Source: Candidatus Merdibacter merdigallinarum
GTDB lineage: Bacteria > Bacillota_I > Bacilli_A > Erysipelotrichales > Erysipelotrichaceae
DNA length: 54,401 bases
Reading direction: 5' to 3'
Assembly (NCBI GenBank): GCA_019118705.1
Contig: DWYK01000074.1
Coordinates: 1-54,401 of the forward strand
This document shows positions 15,444 through 23,382 of this stretch, piece after piece. The notes below the pieces were generated by a model. That model worked only from the letters and a program-made list of their open reading frames with translations, did no database searches and was not told the DNA's origin. Position 1 is the first letter of the stretch. The number at the start of each line of letters is the position of its first letter. The position numbers and the translations under genes were made by a program.

Positions 15444-16736
15444 ATGAGCAGACGATGCCGCATCATCGTATATTCGATCCTTATCGGCATTGCGGCGGGT
15501 GTGTTGGCACTCGTCATCAAGCTGCTGTTTTTCAGCGGCCTTTTCGTGCCGACGCTGGAGCTGATCGGCGCAGAACACATCGAGATCAACATGAATGAGA
15601 CGTATCAGGACCCCGGGGCCAAAAGCACCTATCGGTTCATGGACAACCGTGCGCACATCATCGTCGAGAACCAGGTCGATACACAGAAGCTGGGCACCTA
15701 TCAGGTGATCTATCGTCTGGACAATGCCGACAAAGAAGTCATCCGGCAGGTGACGGTCAGCGATACCAAGGCACCGGATCTGCGGCTGAAAGGCGAAGAG
15801 GAGATGACGCTGTTCATCGGCGAGGACTTTACGGATCCCGGCTATCAGGCGTATGACAACTGTGACGGGGACATCAGCGATCAGGTGAAGAGCACTTCGA
15901 CGATCGACTTCAACAACAGCGGTACGTATGAGGTCCGTTATGAAGTGAAGGACAGCCATGGCAATGTCGCCCGCGCACGGCGTGTGATCCGTCTGCTGGA
16001 AGATCCGCTCAATACCAAACTGGCCTACGATCATGACATGTTCGATAATACGATGTTTGAATGGTGGTTCAACAAGTCACAGGATCACCAGCGCACGACC
16101 GCAGCCAAAAGCGAGGACTGGCTGGCTGCGTACAGCGCCTATTATCAGGGACCGGATGAAAAGGTGATCTATCTGACCTTTGACGAAGGCGGCAACGATA
16201 TCACCTACATCAAGGAGATCGCCGATGTCCTCAATGAAAACGACGTCAAGGCAACATTCTTTCTGACCCGCAACTACATCCGCAACGAAAGCGCGTTTGT
16301 CAGAGAACTGGTCGATGCCGGTCATGTGATCGGAAACCATACGTGGAATCACTACGACATGACGACGCTCGCCAATGCGGAAAGCATCGATGCATTCGTA
16401 GAAGAACTGACACAGGAAGAGAAGACGTACCTGGAAGTCATCGGGGAACCGATGCCCAAGCTCTTTCGCTTCCCAAGGGGCGCAACGAGCGAGCGGGCGC
16501 TGAAGCTGGTGCATGACCTGGGGTATCAGACATTCTTCTGGAGCCATGCCTATTATGATTATGGCAGCGATGTCTCCAAACAGGAGGCGCTGGATACACT
16601 GCTGGATCACTATCACAACGGAGCGATCTATCTGCTGCACCCCAGCAACAAAGGAAACTTTGAAGCGATGGGCGATTTCATCGCTGAGATGAAACGGCTG
16701 GGCTATCGCTTTGACACGTTGGATCATCTCAAATAG
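15444..16736 (+). CDS. Ig-like domain plus PdaA-like polysaccharide deacetylase
   Basis: 430 residues, membrane-anchored by residues 8-32 ('IIVYSILIGIAAGVLALVI'). Residues about 45-175 form two Ig-like DUF5011-type repeats ('ETYQDPGAKSTYRF', 'EDFTDPGYQAYDNCDGDIS'). The C-terminal NodB domain has 'YLTFDEGGNDITYI' (motif 1, D-E rather than D-D), 'VIGNHTWNHYDM' (metal His pair), 'RFPRGATSERAL', 'FFWSHAYYDYG' and 'IYLLHPSN'. The spacing matches the PdaA family, which deacetylates muramic acid on the way to spore-cortex delta-lactam, or related wall deacetylases. A terminator follows. The exact sugar is not readable. Confidence 0.85.
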   Translation: MSRRCRIIVYSILIGIAAGVLALVIKLLFFSGLFVPTLELIGAEHIEINMNETYQDPGAKSTYRFMDNRAHIIVENQVDTQKLGTYQVIYRLDNADKEVIRQVTVSDTKAPDLRLKGEEEMTLFIGEDFTDPGYQAYDNCDGDISDQVKSTSTIDFNNSGTYEVRYEVKDSHGNVARARRVIRLLEDPLNTKLAYDHDMFDNTMFEWWFNKSQDHQRTTAAKSEDWLAAYSAYYQGPDEKVIYLTFDEGGNDITYIKEIADVLNENDVKATFFLTRNYIRNESAFVRELVDAGHVIGNHTWNHYDMTTLANAESIDAFVEELTQEEKTYLEVIGEPMPKLFRFPRGATSERALKLVHDLGYQTFFWSHAYYDYGSDVSKQEALDTLLDHYHNGAIYLLHPSNKGNFEAMGDFIAEMKRLGYRFDTLDHLK

Positions 16737-16742
16737 ACGGCC

Positions 16743-16775
16743 AAAAGGTCCATGTCTGCCACATGGGCCTTTTAT
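16743..16775 (+). terminator. Rho-independent terminator after the deacetylase gene
   Basis: AAAAGGTCCATGT pairs with ACATGGGCCTTTT around CTGCC and runs into TTTTAT; the symmetric A/T flanks would also work on the minus strand. Confidence 0.8.
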
Positions 16776-16820
16776 CATGAAAAACAAGGGCGCAGATGCA
16801 GGGAACCACCGGGGAATTCT

Positions 16821-16849
16821 TTACCATTTCCGCGTTTCTATGATATAAT
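16821..16849 (+). promoter_or_regulatory. Promoter of the yqeG-mtnN operon
   Basis: TTACCA (16821-16826), 17 bases, TATAAT (16844-16849) with an extended TG at 16841-16842, 27 bases before ATG 16876. Confidence 0.7.
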
Positions 16850-16875
16850 ACAGCATACGTAAAAGGAGGGAGCCC

Positions 16876-17406
16876 ATGAAGCTGTTTACACCGGATTACT
16901 ATGTGGAAAGCTATCGTGCGATCGATCTGGAGCGGCTGAAACGACAGGGGATCGCTCTGCTGGTCTGCGACATCGACAATACGCTGGTCCCGCACGACCA
17001 TGCCAGAGCCGATGACGATGTGCGCGCATTCATCAAACGGGTGAAGGACAGCGGACTGGCGGTGGCGTTTGTCTCAAACAATGTAAAGGAGCGCGTCGAG
17101 ACCTTTGCCAGAGAATTTCACGCTCCCTGTTATCCATTTGCGAAGAAACCGCTGAAGCGTACCTATCGAAAGATGATGAACGAGCTCGGTTATCGAAGCG
17201 ACCAGATCGCGGTGCTGGGCGATCAGCTGCTGACGGACATGCTGGGTGCCAACCGCATGCATTTTTATACGATCCTGACGAATCCGGTGGCCAAACGTGA
17301 TCTGAAATGCACGAAGGTCAACCGAGTCTTTGAACAGATGATCTTTTCCCTGTTGGAGAAGCGGGGAAAGCTGAAACGGGGGAACTATGATGACAAAGTA
17401 TTGTAA
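16876..17406 (+). CDS. yqeG: YqeG-family HAD IIIA phosphatase
   Basis: 176 residues. The HAD motif I nucleophile pair is in 'LLVCDIDNTLVPHDHA', motif II in 'VAFVSNNVKERV', the Lys in 'FAKKPLKRTY' and motif III in 'VLGDQLLTDMLGANRM'. YqeG proteins are conserved next to the YqeH GTPase in Bacilli; the physiological substrate is not established. It is first in an operon for ribosome assembly and NAD synthesis. The SD AGGAGGGAG precedes ATG 16876, and the 3' end overlaps yqeH by 20 bases, favouring coupled translation. Confidence 0.9.
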   Translation: MKLFTPDYYVESYRAIDLERLKRQGIALLVCDIDNTLVPHDHARADDDVRAFIKRVKDSGLAVAFVSNNVKERVETFAREFHAPCYPFAKKPLKRTYRKMMNELGYRSDQIAVLGDQLLTDMLGANRMHFYTILTNPVAKRDLKCTKVNRVFEQMIFSLLEKRGKLKRGNYDDKVL

Positions 17407-18469
17407 AGGCTGCGGTGCCAGACTGCAGTCTGAAGATCGAGATGCGCTGGGATATACACCAAAGGCGGATGCAGCGCTCTGCCAGCGCTGTTTTCGCATC
17501 CGACATTACGATGATGTGATGATCTCGATGCAGCAGGGGATCGATCCTTCCCAGGTCCTTTCCAAGATCGCACAGCAGGATGCGCTCATCCTGTGGGTCG
17601 TCGATCTCTTTGATTTTGAGGCAAATCTGCTGCCGGGCATTGCCCGTCACCTGCCGGGAAAGGACATCGTGCTGATCGGGACCAAGCGCGATCTGCTGCC
17701 GCAGACGCTGTCGGATGAAAAGCTGGGACAGTTCATCCTGCGCCGTCTGAAGGAAGAAGGCATTCGGGTGGAGGGCATCGTCTTCTGCGAGCATCTCGCA
17801 AAAGCGCCGCATCATCCGCTCAACCATTCCATCGAGGAAGTCACGCATGCGATCGATCGCTATCGCAACGGGCGCGATGTCATCGTCATGGGCATGGCAA
17901 ATGCCGGAAAGAGCACCCTGCTCAACGCACTGTGTGCAGACAGCGATCTGACGACATCCCCACATCCGGGAACGACCCTGGACTTTGTGGAGATCTCGGC
18001 AGATGGCTATACGATCTATGATACACCGGGCATCACCCGACAGGATTCGCTGCTGACGCATGCACCGGATGCGCTGCTGAAGAGCGTCATCCCGTTTCGT
18101 GCGATCAAGCCGCGCGTCTATCAGCTGTATGAGGACCAGAGCTACGCTCTTGGCGGCATGGTGCGTCTGGATGTGATCACCAAGGGAGATGCAAGCGTGG
18201 TCGCTTATTTCAGCGATCAGCTGAAGATCCATCGCGGAAAGGCCGCCAAGGCCGATGCACTGTGGGAACGACATCTGGGGGAACTGCTTTCTCCCGCTCT
18301 GGACAGTGATGCAAAGGCGATGAAACGCTATGACTGTCGCCACCGGTACGAGAAGCTGGATGTGGTGATCCACGGACTTGGCTGGTTTTGTGTCAGCGGG
18401 GATTTTCAGGAGGTCCGCGTCTGGGTCAATCGTAATGTCAATGTAACGTTTAGAAAGGCGATGATATAA
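17387..18469 (+). CDS. yqeH: Ribosome biogenesis GTPase YqeH
   Basis: 360 residues. An N-terminal zinc finger ('YCKGCGARLQ', 'LCQRCFRIRHYDD') is followed by a circularly permuted GTPase: G4 'GTKRDLL' first, then G1 'GMANAGKSTLLNAL' and G3 'DTPG'. This arrangement is diagnostic of YqeH/RbfG-type factors needed for 30S subunit maturation in Bacillus. The C-terminal part is the RNA-binding region. Two adjacent ATGs (17387, 17390) lie inside yqeG after GGGG. The following gene encodes another ribosome-associated RNA-binding protein, supporting the role. Confidence 0.94.
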   Translation: MMTKYCKGCGARLQSEDRDALGYTPKADAALCQRCFRIRHYDDVMISMQQGIDPSQVLSKIAQQDALILWVVDLFDFEANLLPGIARHLPGKDIVLIGTKRDLLPQTLSDEKLGQFILRRLKEEGIRVEGIVFCEHLAKAPHHPLNHSIEEVTHAIDRYRNGRDVIVMGMANAGKSTLLNALCADSDLTTSPHPGTTLDFVEISADGYTIYDTPGITRQDSLLTHAPDALLKSVIPFRAIKPRVYQLYEDQSYALGGMVRLDVITKGDASVVAYFSDQLKIHRGKAAKADALWERHLGELLSPALDSDAKAMKRYDCRHRYEKLDVVIHGLGWFCVSGDFQEVRVWVNRNVNVTFRKAMI

Positions 18470-18470
18470 C

Positions 18471-18755
18471 ATGTTGGATGCAAAAGATAAGAAGAAACTG
18501 CGCAAAGAGGCGCAAGATCGACGATCATTGTTTCAGATCGGAAAAGACGGGATCGGCGATAAGCTGATCGATACACTGGAGGATTCCCTGCGGGCGCATG
18601 AACTTGTGAAGCTGAATCTGCTCAAGAGCGCACCGCTGACGACCGCAGAGGCGGCAGAGATCCTGGCACAGGAGACCGGCAGTGAGATCGTGCACATCAT
18701 CGGGCATACGTTCGTGCTCTACCGCCGCAGCAAAAAGAATCTGATGGGTTTATAG
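18471..18755 (+). CDS. yhbY: YhbY-family RNA-binding protein (CRM domain)
   Basis: 94 residues, a single CRM domain: 'LRKEAQDRRSLFQIGKDGIG' at the start, the central 'ALRAHELVKLNLLKS'-like helix-strand region (here 'SLRAHELVKLNLLKSAP') and 'IIGHTFVLYRRSKK' at the end. CRM proteins bind pre-50S particles or structured RNA. It starts one base after the yqeH stop and ends one base before nadD, in the order seen in Bacillus without aroE. Confidence 0.92.
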   Translation: MLDAKDKKKLRKEAQDRRSLFQIGKDGIGDKLIDTLEDSLRAHELVKLNLLKSAPLTTAEAAEILAQETGSEIVHIIGHTFVLYRRSKKNLMGL

Positions 18756-18756
18756 G

Positions 18757-19791
18757 ATGAACAAAAAGAAGACGATCGCCGTGTTGGGCGGCAGTTTCGA
18801 TCCTATCCATGCCGGGCATCTGCAGATCGCCCGTTCTGCGCTGCATATGGGGATGGATGAGGTCTGGTTGATGGTCACCAAGGATACACCGTTAAAGGAT
18901 CGGACGCTCTCTTCGGCCGCTGACCGCACGGCGATGATCGAGCGGGCCATCGCCCCCTATCGTCACATTCACTGTTGCCGGCTGGAGCTGGAGCGGGAAG
19001 GAAAGTCCTATACGATCGATACGGTGCGGGAGCTGAAGCGCCGTTATCCTTCCTTTTCTTTCTTCTGGCTGATCGGCAGCGATCAGGCAGCGCAGCTGTC
19101 TGCCTGGAAAGAGGTGGATGCACTGCTGGAAGAAGTGCCGTTCATCGTGTTTTCCCGCGCCGGTGCCGATGTGATACAGCATGCATCGTATCCGTTGCGC
19201 TATCAGCCGATGGAGCTGGTGGATGTCAGTTCCAGTGAGATCCGCAGCGGACAGAAATGGTATGCGCTGCATCCTGGTGTACGCCGTTATATCGCCCAAC
19301 ATCATCTGTATCTGGAGAGCTTTGTCGAAGGTCGTCTTTCCGCAAAGCGCTATGCGCACAGCGTGCGGGTGGCGCAGCTGGCCACAGAGCTGGCGCAGGC
19401 ACACGGACTGGATGAAACGATCGCCTGGACGATGGGCCTGCTGCATGACATTGCCAAGGAGATGCCGAAGGATCAGCTGGAGCGCTGGATGACACGGTTC
19501 TTCCCATCGCTGTGTGAGGAACCGGCAGCCATCTGGCATGGCTATGTGGGCAGCCTGCTTGCCAAGCGCCTGTATGGCATCGAGGAGAAGTCGGTGCTGT
19601 GCGCCATCTTCCATCACGTCAAAGGCGACTGTGAGGATCCCTATGCGATGATCCTCTTCTGTGCGGACAAGCTGGAACGCGGGCGCGGTTATGACAGCAG
19701 TGAGCAGATCGCCCTGTGCAGCCAGGATCTGCATGCCGGCTTTTTGCGCGTGAAGAACGAGCAGCAGGCTTATCTGAAAAAGGAGAAGTAA
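18757..19791 (+). CDS. nadD-yqeK: Bifunctional NadD-YqeK: nicotinate-nucleotide adenylyltransferase fused to an HD hydrolase
   Basis: 344 residues in one uninterrupted frame. Residues 1-190 are NadD: 'VLGGSFDPIHAGHLQIARSAL' (the GxFxPxHxGH nucleotidyl motif), 'YTIDTVREL', 'FWLIGSDQAAQL', 'VDVSSSEIRSG'. Residues about 195-344 are YqeK: 'RYAHSVRVAQLA', 'GLLHDIAKEMP' (HD), 'WHGYVGSLLA', 'IFHHVKGD', 'FCADKLE'. In Bacillus these are two adjacent genes; here a roughly 10-residue linker joins them. NadD makes NaAD from NaMN; YqeK hydrolyses Ap4A symmetrically. Both act in the cytoplasm. The gene is followed by rsfS with no gap. Confidence 0.94.
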   Translation: MNKKKTIAVLGGSFDPIHAGHLQIARSALHMGMDEVWLMVTKDTPLKDRTLSSAADRTAMIERAIAPYRHIHCCRLELEREGKSYTIDTVRELKRRYPSFSFFWLIGSDQAAQLSAWKEVDALLEEVPFIVFSRAGADVIQHASYPLRYQPMELVDVSSSEIRSGQKWYALHPGVRRYIAQHHLYLESFVEGRLSAKRYAHSVRVAQLATELAQAHGLDETIAWTMGLLHDIAKEMPKDQLERWMTRFFPSLCEEPAAIWHGYVGSLLAKRLYGIEEKSVLCAIFHHVKGDCEDPYAMILFCADKLERGRGYDSSEQIALCSQDLHAGFLRVKNEQQAYLKKEK

Positions 19792-20130
19792 ATGAAAGAA
19801 AAACTGGAAATCATATGTAAAGCAATCGATGAAAAAAAGGGAGAGGATATCTGCATCTATGCATTTTCGCAGCTGAACCCTGCCATCGACGAGGTCGTGA
19901 TCGCCAGCGGTGCCAATCTGCGGCAGACTTATGCGATCGCGGATAATGTGCGTGATCGACTGGCAGAGCACGGAATGCGGATCGATCATATGGAAGGAAA
20001 CCGCGACAGCCGCTGGATCTTGCTGGATGCCGGTGATATCATCGTTCATATCTTTGAACGGAAAGAGAGAGGCGTCTATCATCTGGAAAAGCTGTACGCC
20101 GATCTGCCGGTGAGCCGTTATGATGTATGA
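19792..20130 (+). CDS. rsfS: Ribosome silencing factor RsfS
   Basis: 112 residues, full length. It has the RsfS/Iojap core 'KKGEDICIYAFSQLNPAIDEVVIASG', 'QTYAIADNVRDRLAEHG', 'GNRDSRWILLDAGDIIVHIFERKERGVYHLEKLY'. RsfS binds L14 on the 50S subunit and blocks joining with 30S under starvation. It starts directly after the nadD-yqeK stop; AAAAGGAGAAGTAA gives the SD. Its end overlaps the methyltransferase start by 11 bases. Confidence 0.95.
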   Translation: MKEKLEIICKAIDEKKGEDICIYAFSQLNPAIDEVVIASGANLRQTYAIADNVRDRLAEHGMRIDHMEGNRDSRWILLDAGDIIVHIFERKERGVYHLEKLYADLPVSRYDV

Positions 20131-20824
20131 TGTGCTGGCTTCTTATTATGATGCGCTGGTAGAGGATGCACAGGCAAGGGATGCCTGGATCGAACTGATC
20201 GAAGCAAACATCCGGGGCAGGTCGATCCTGGATGCGGCCTGCGGCAGCGGAGATATTGCGATCGAACTGGCCAGACGCGGGTATGCGGTGACGGCCTTTG
20301 ACTGCAGCGAGCAGATGCTCGCCGCTGCCAGGGAGAAGGTAGACAGTGACCGGGTGCACTGGCAGCTGGGGGATCTGCGGCAGATGCCGGACGGTACCTA
20401 TGATGCGATCGTGTGTCTGTGTGACAGCTTCAACTACCTGCTGAGCGAGGAGGAGGTCCGCCACTTCTTTGCGCAGTGTCAAAAGCGTCTGAGCGAAGCG
20501 GGCGTGCTGATCGTCGACATGCACAGCATGGATCGTCTCGATGAGTTTGCGGAAGAGTACAACGAGACCGGCGTGGTCAACGGGCACGATTATCAGTGGA
20601 CGATCGAAAGCGAGGACGACCGCATCTACCAGAGCTTTGCTTTTTATGAAAACGATGGCAGCGTGCAGCTGGAACAGCATGTGCAGCGGGTCTATGCACC
20701 GGAATGGATCGCAGAGCAGCTGACGGCGTGCGGCCTTGTTTTCGATGTGAAGACCGACTTTGTCAAAGAAGGCGTCGTTCCGGGAGAAAAACAGTTTTAT
20801 ATTTGCAGGAGGAAACAGAGATGA
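20120..20824 (+). CDS. yqeM: Class I SAM-dependent methyltransferase (YqeM-like)
   Basis: 234 residues. The SAM-binding motif I is 'SILDAACGSGDIAIELARRG', followed by 'VTAFDCSEQMLAAAREK' (acidic loop) and 'YDAIVCLCDSFNYLLSEEEV'. It occupies the YqeM place of the Bacillus yqeG-yqeM cluster; the substrate is unknown, though position suggests a ribosomal or small-molecule target. ATGs at 20120 and 20123 lie within the end of rsfS. Its stop overlaps the mtnN ATG, pairing a SAM user with an enzyme that clears SAH. Confidence 0.88.
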   Translation: MMYDVLASYYDALVEDAQARDAWIELIEANIRGRSILDAACGSGDIAIELARRGYAVTAFDCSEQMLAAAREKVDSDRVHWQLGDLRQMPDGTYDAIVCLCDSFNYLLSEEEVRHFFAQCQKRLSEAGVLIVDMHSMDRLDEFAEEYNETGVVNGHDYQWTIESEDDRIYQSFAFYENDGSVQLEQHVQRVYAPEWIAEQLTACGLVFDVKTDFVKEGVVPGEKQFYICRRKQR

Positions 20825-21516
20825 TCTTGATCGTTGCGGCGATGGAAGAAGAGGTGGCGGCGATCCGCGCCTGTCTGAGCGATACAAAAGAAGAACGATA
20901 TGCCGGCATTCCGTTTGTGCACGGACAGCTGAAGGGGCGTGAAGTGCTGCTGATGAAAAGCGGTGTCGGAAAGGTGGCGGCCGCACTGACGACGACGGTG
21001 GCGATGGAGCACTATCCGATCGAAGCGCTGCTCAACGTCGGAACAGCGGGCGGACTGGCCCGCAGCGTAGATGTCGGAGATCTCATCATCGGAAGTGCGA
21101 TCGTCCAGTATGATTATGATACGAGTGCCCTGGACGGCCCCTCCGGCAAAGGCCTCTGGTTTTCAGCGGATGAGGCATTTGTAGCACGAGCACAGCAGGT
21201 CAGCGAGTCTTTGGGGGTGCCGACCCATCCGGGCCTCATCGCCAGCGGGGATCGCTTTGTCGACCATTCGATGGCCATGGAGCTGATCGAGGAATACCCG
21301 CAGGCGGTCTGCGCGGAGATGGAAGCCGGTGCGATCGCACAGGTCTGCACACATTATCAGATCCCGTTCGTCATCCTGCGCTCATTGTCAGATGTTGCCT
21401 GGAAACAGGAAAATGCGCTGGATTTTGAAACGTATAAGGAACTGGCCAGCCGTCGCAGTGCCCAGCTGTGCGAACGGTTTGTCGAAGCGCTGGCAGAGGC
21501 GCACACATCAGAATAG
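20821..21516 (+). CDS. mtnN: 5'-methylthioadenosine/S-adenosylhomocysteine nucleosidase
   Basis: 231 residues. It cleaves the glycosidic bond of MTA and SAH, recycling the by-products of SAM use. Motifs: 'MILIVAAMEEEVAAI' with the catalytic Glu, 'LLMKSGVGKVAAALTTT', 'NVGTAGGLARSVDVGDLII', 'CAEMEAGAIAQVC' (substrate Met/Glu) and 'LRSLSDVAW' with the catalytic Asp. ATG 20821, after AGGAGGAAACAG, overlaps the preceding stop by 4 bases; longer in-frame extensions have no SD. It is the last gene of the operon, followed by a terminator. Confidence 0.95.
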   Translation: MILIVAAMEEEVAAIRACLSDTKEERYAGIPFVHGQLKGREVLLMKSGVGKVAAALTTTVAMEHYPIEALLNVGTAGGLARSVDVGDLIIGSAIVQYDYDTSALDGPSGKGLWFSADEAFVARAQQVSESLGVPTHPGLIASGDRFVDHSMAMELIEEYPQAVCAEMEAGAIAQVCTHYQIPFVILRSLSDVAWKQENALDFETYKELASRRSAQLCERFVEALAEAHTSE

Positions 21517-21520
21517 ATCG

Positions 21521-21566
21521 AACAGGCGGTCACCCGTTTGCGGCGGGCAGAATGCCTGTTTTTTTC
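21521..21566 (+). terminator. Rho-independent terminator after mtnN
   Basis: AACAGGC (21521-21527) pairs with GCCTGTT (21554-21560), with an inner CCCG/CGGG pairing, and is followed by a T-run. A TATAAT at 21580-21585 just downstream probably drives the next operon. Confidence 0.75.
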
Positions 21567-21616
21567 TCGTCAAATCATGTATAATAAAAATCATGGAGAA
21601 AGAGGAGGCTGAAAGG

Positions 21617-22084
21617 ATGAAACATAAGATCAACTGGGCGAGCCTCGCAGTCAGCGCATCGCTGTTTCTCGTGCTGCTGCTTGTCATCGCCGTGCTGTGG
21701 TCCCTGAGCATCAGCGGTCCGGCCCGCGCTTATGAGCAGAAGCTGGAACAGCAAGTGCGCACCATCCAGGAAGCACATACAGCGGTCGGAAACATCGAAC
21801 GACATGTGTTCCGTTATATTACCTACACAGGTGAGGATGACTCCTCCTATTATTGGTTTAATGAAGAGGGACAGGTCATCACGACCCGGGAAAAGACGAC
21901 CCGTGATGATGAAGCGGCCCGCACGGCCGTCACTCAGATGGGCTATACCGTGGAAACGGTCACGCTGGGTTATGGATATGAAGGTCCGGCTTATCTCGTT
22001 TACTGTACAGATCGTTTGATCGTGCTGGATTATGACAGCCGAGAAGTGATCTATGAAAGGGAAGTGATGCACGATGAGCGATGA
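21617..22084 (+). CDS. YpmB-like DUF5590 membrane-anchored protein
   Basis: 155 residues: one N-terminal membrane segment (about 9-33, 'LAVSASLFLVLLLVIAVLWS') and an extracytoplasmic domain of PepSY-like build containing 'FRYITYTGEDDSSYYWFNEEGQ' across residues about 70-92 and a repeat of that theme further on. Length, topology and place before dnaD and nth match Bacillus YpmB. The function is unknown; YpmB-like proteins are thought to act at the cell surface. ATG 21617 follows AGAGGAGG; ATG 21593 would add eight residues without an SD. It overlaps dnaD by 11 bases. Confidence 0.7.
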   Translation: MKHKINWASLAVSASLFLVLLLVIAVLWSLSISGPARAYEQKLEQQVRTIQEAHTAVGNIERHVFRYITYTGEDDSSYYWFNEEGQVITTREKTTRDDEAARTAVTQMGYTVETVTLGYGYEGPAYLVYCTDRLIVLDYDSREVIYEREVMHDER

Positions 22085-22619
22085 AATCAGCTGGAATGCC
22101 CCTTATTTTGACCGGCGTACGTGGCTGCTGAGCGAACTGGCATCGCTCAATGTCACTGCCGAAGAAGCGCTGACCCTGCTTCTGATCGATTACTTCAACG
22201 GGCTGGGACAGCTGATCACCCATGATGTGATCGCTGCCAAGCTGCATTGTGACAGCGAACAGGTCGATGAGCTGTTTACCGCTCTGAGCGCTAAGGGCTA
22301 TCTGAAGATCGATCTGAAAGAAGGACGGCTGGTGTTCGACATCAGCGGAACGTACGCTTCCCAGCACTCCATTGAGCAGAGCGTACAGACCGTCTCTTTG
22401 TTTGATGAGTTTGAAACAGAATTTGCCCGGCCGCTGAGCTCGGCCGAGATGCAGCGTCTCTCCGCCTGGATGGATACGTACGATCAGCAGATGATCCTGT
22501 ATGCGCTGTATGAGGCCGGTGTCTATGATAAGCGCAGCCTGGATTACATCGAGCGGATCCTGGTGGAATGGAAACGGCGGGGACTGACACCGCAGGAATA
22601 TGAGGAGGGGAAACGATGA
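22074..22619 (+). CDS. dnaD: DnaD-family replication initiation protein
   Basis: 181 residues, somewhat shorter than Bacillus DnaD (about 232). The N-terminal winged helix includes 'LSELASLNVTAEEALTLLLIDYFN' (residues 17-40) and 'DELFTALSAKGYLKIDLKEGRL'; the C-terminal DnaD domain ends with the expected Tyr-x3-Ile-x3-Trp motif, 'YIERILVEWKRRGLTP'. DnaD helps load the replicative helicase at oriC and restart sites in Bacilli. It overlaps nth by 4 bases (ATGA), exactly the dnaD-nth coupling of Bacillus. The linker between domains looks short, which explains the length. Confidence 0.88.
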   Translation: MSDEISWNAPYFDRRTWLLSELASLNVTAEEALTLLLIDYFNGLGQLITHDVIAAKLHCDSEQVDELFTALSAKGYLKIDLKEGRLVFDISGTYASQHSIEQSVQTVSLFDEFETEFARPLSSAEMQRLSAWMDTYDQQMILYALYEAGVYDKRSLDYIERILVEWKRRGLTPQEYEEGKR

Positions 22620-23266
22620 AGCATATGACAAGCGATGCGATCCTGGATGAAATGGAAAAACTGTTCCCGGATGCGCACTGCGAGCTGAATCACCGTTCAC
22701 CGTTTGAACTGCTGGTCGCGGTCGTCCTCAGCGCACAGACGACCGATGCGTCGGTCAATCGGGTGACGCCACAGCTGTTTGAAAAGTTTCCGACCCCGCA
22801 GGCGATGGCACAGGCGTCCGTGGAGGAGATCGGTGAATGCATCCGCAGCATCGGACTCTATCGCAACAAGGCACGTTCGCTGAAGGCCCTGAGCGAATCG
22901 CTGGTTTCTCACTTTGACGGTGTCGTCCCCAGTTCACGCAAGGAGCTCATGTCGCTGGCCGGTGTCGGGCGTAAGACCGCCAATGTCGTCCGCAGCGTCT
23001 GTTTTGATATTCCCAGCTTTGCCGTCGATACGCACGTGGAGCGCGTCAGCAAGCGCCTCGGACTGGCAAAACCGCAGGATGATGTGCTAAAGGTAGAAGA
23101 GAAGCTGCGCCGCAAGATCGACCGCAGCCGCTGGAACAAAGGCCACCATCTGTTCATCTTCTTTGGCCGCTACCTCTGTACGGCACGAAATCCCAAGTGC
23201 GAACAGTGTCCGTTTCACGAAACCATCTGTCGCCGGGAACGCCTGGAGAAGAATATACAAAAATAA
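22616..23266 (+). CDS. nth: Endonuclease III
   Basis: DNA glycosylase/AP lyase removing oxidised pyrimidines in base excision repair. 216 residues. The helix-hairpin-helix and catalytic Lys are in 'LAGVGRKTANVV', the catalytic Asp in 'AVDTHVERVSKRLG', and the [4Fe-4S] ligands follow the C-x6-C-x2-C-x5-C spacing in 'CTARNPKCEQCPFHETIC'. The start overlaps dnaD. A short strong hairpin begins at its stop codon. Confidence 0.97.
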   Translation: MKHMTSDAILDEMEKLFPDAHCELNHRSPFELLVAVVLSAQTTDASVNRVTPQLFEKFPTPQAMAQASVEEIGECIRSIGLYRNKARSLKALSESLVSHFDGVVPSSRKELMSLAGVGRKTANVVRSVCFDIPSFAVDTHVERVSKRLGLAKPQDDVLKVEEKLRRKIDRSRWNKGHHLFIFFGRYLCTARNPKCEQCPFHETICRRERLEKNIQK

Positions 23267-23285
23267 ACGCCGTTGGGCGTTTTTC
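23266..23285 (+). terminator. Rho-independent terminator after nth
   Basis: AACGCC-GTTG-GGCGTT followed by TTTTCTTTTT; it begins within the nth stop codon. Confidence 0.85.
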
Positions 23286-23324
23286 TTTTTCGCAAAGATA
23301 TGGTTCGATCCACTGGGAACACAA

Positions 23325-23374
23325 TGAAAAAGACCCCGAATGTGCCCGCCTTTAAAGGCTGAGGACCATTCGGG
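23325..23374 (-). terminator. Rho-independent terminator of recU-ponA
   Basis: On the minus strand CCCGAATG (rc of 23367-23374) pairs with CATTCGGG (rc of 23335-23342). The interior is a perfect 12-base palindrome, GCCTTTAAAGGC (23348-23359), and TCTTTTTC follows. Confidence 0.8.
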
Positions 23375-23382
23375 ATCATCGA

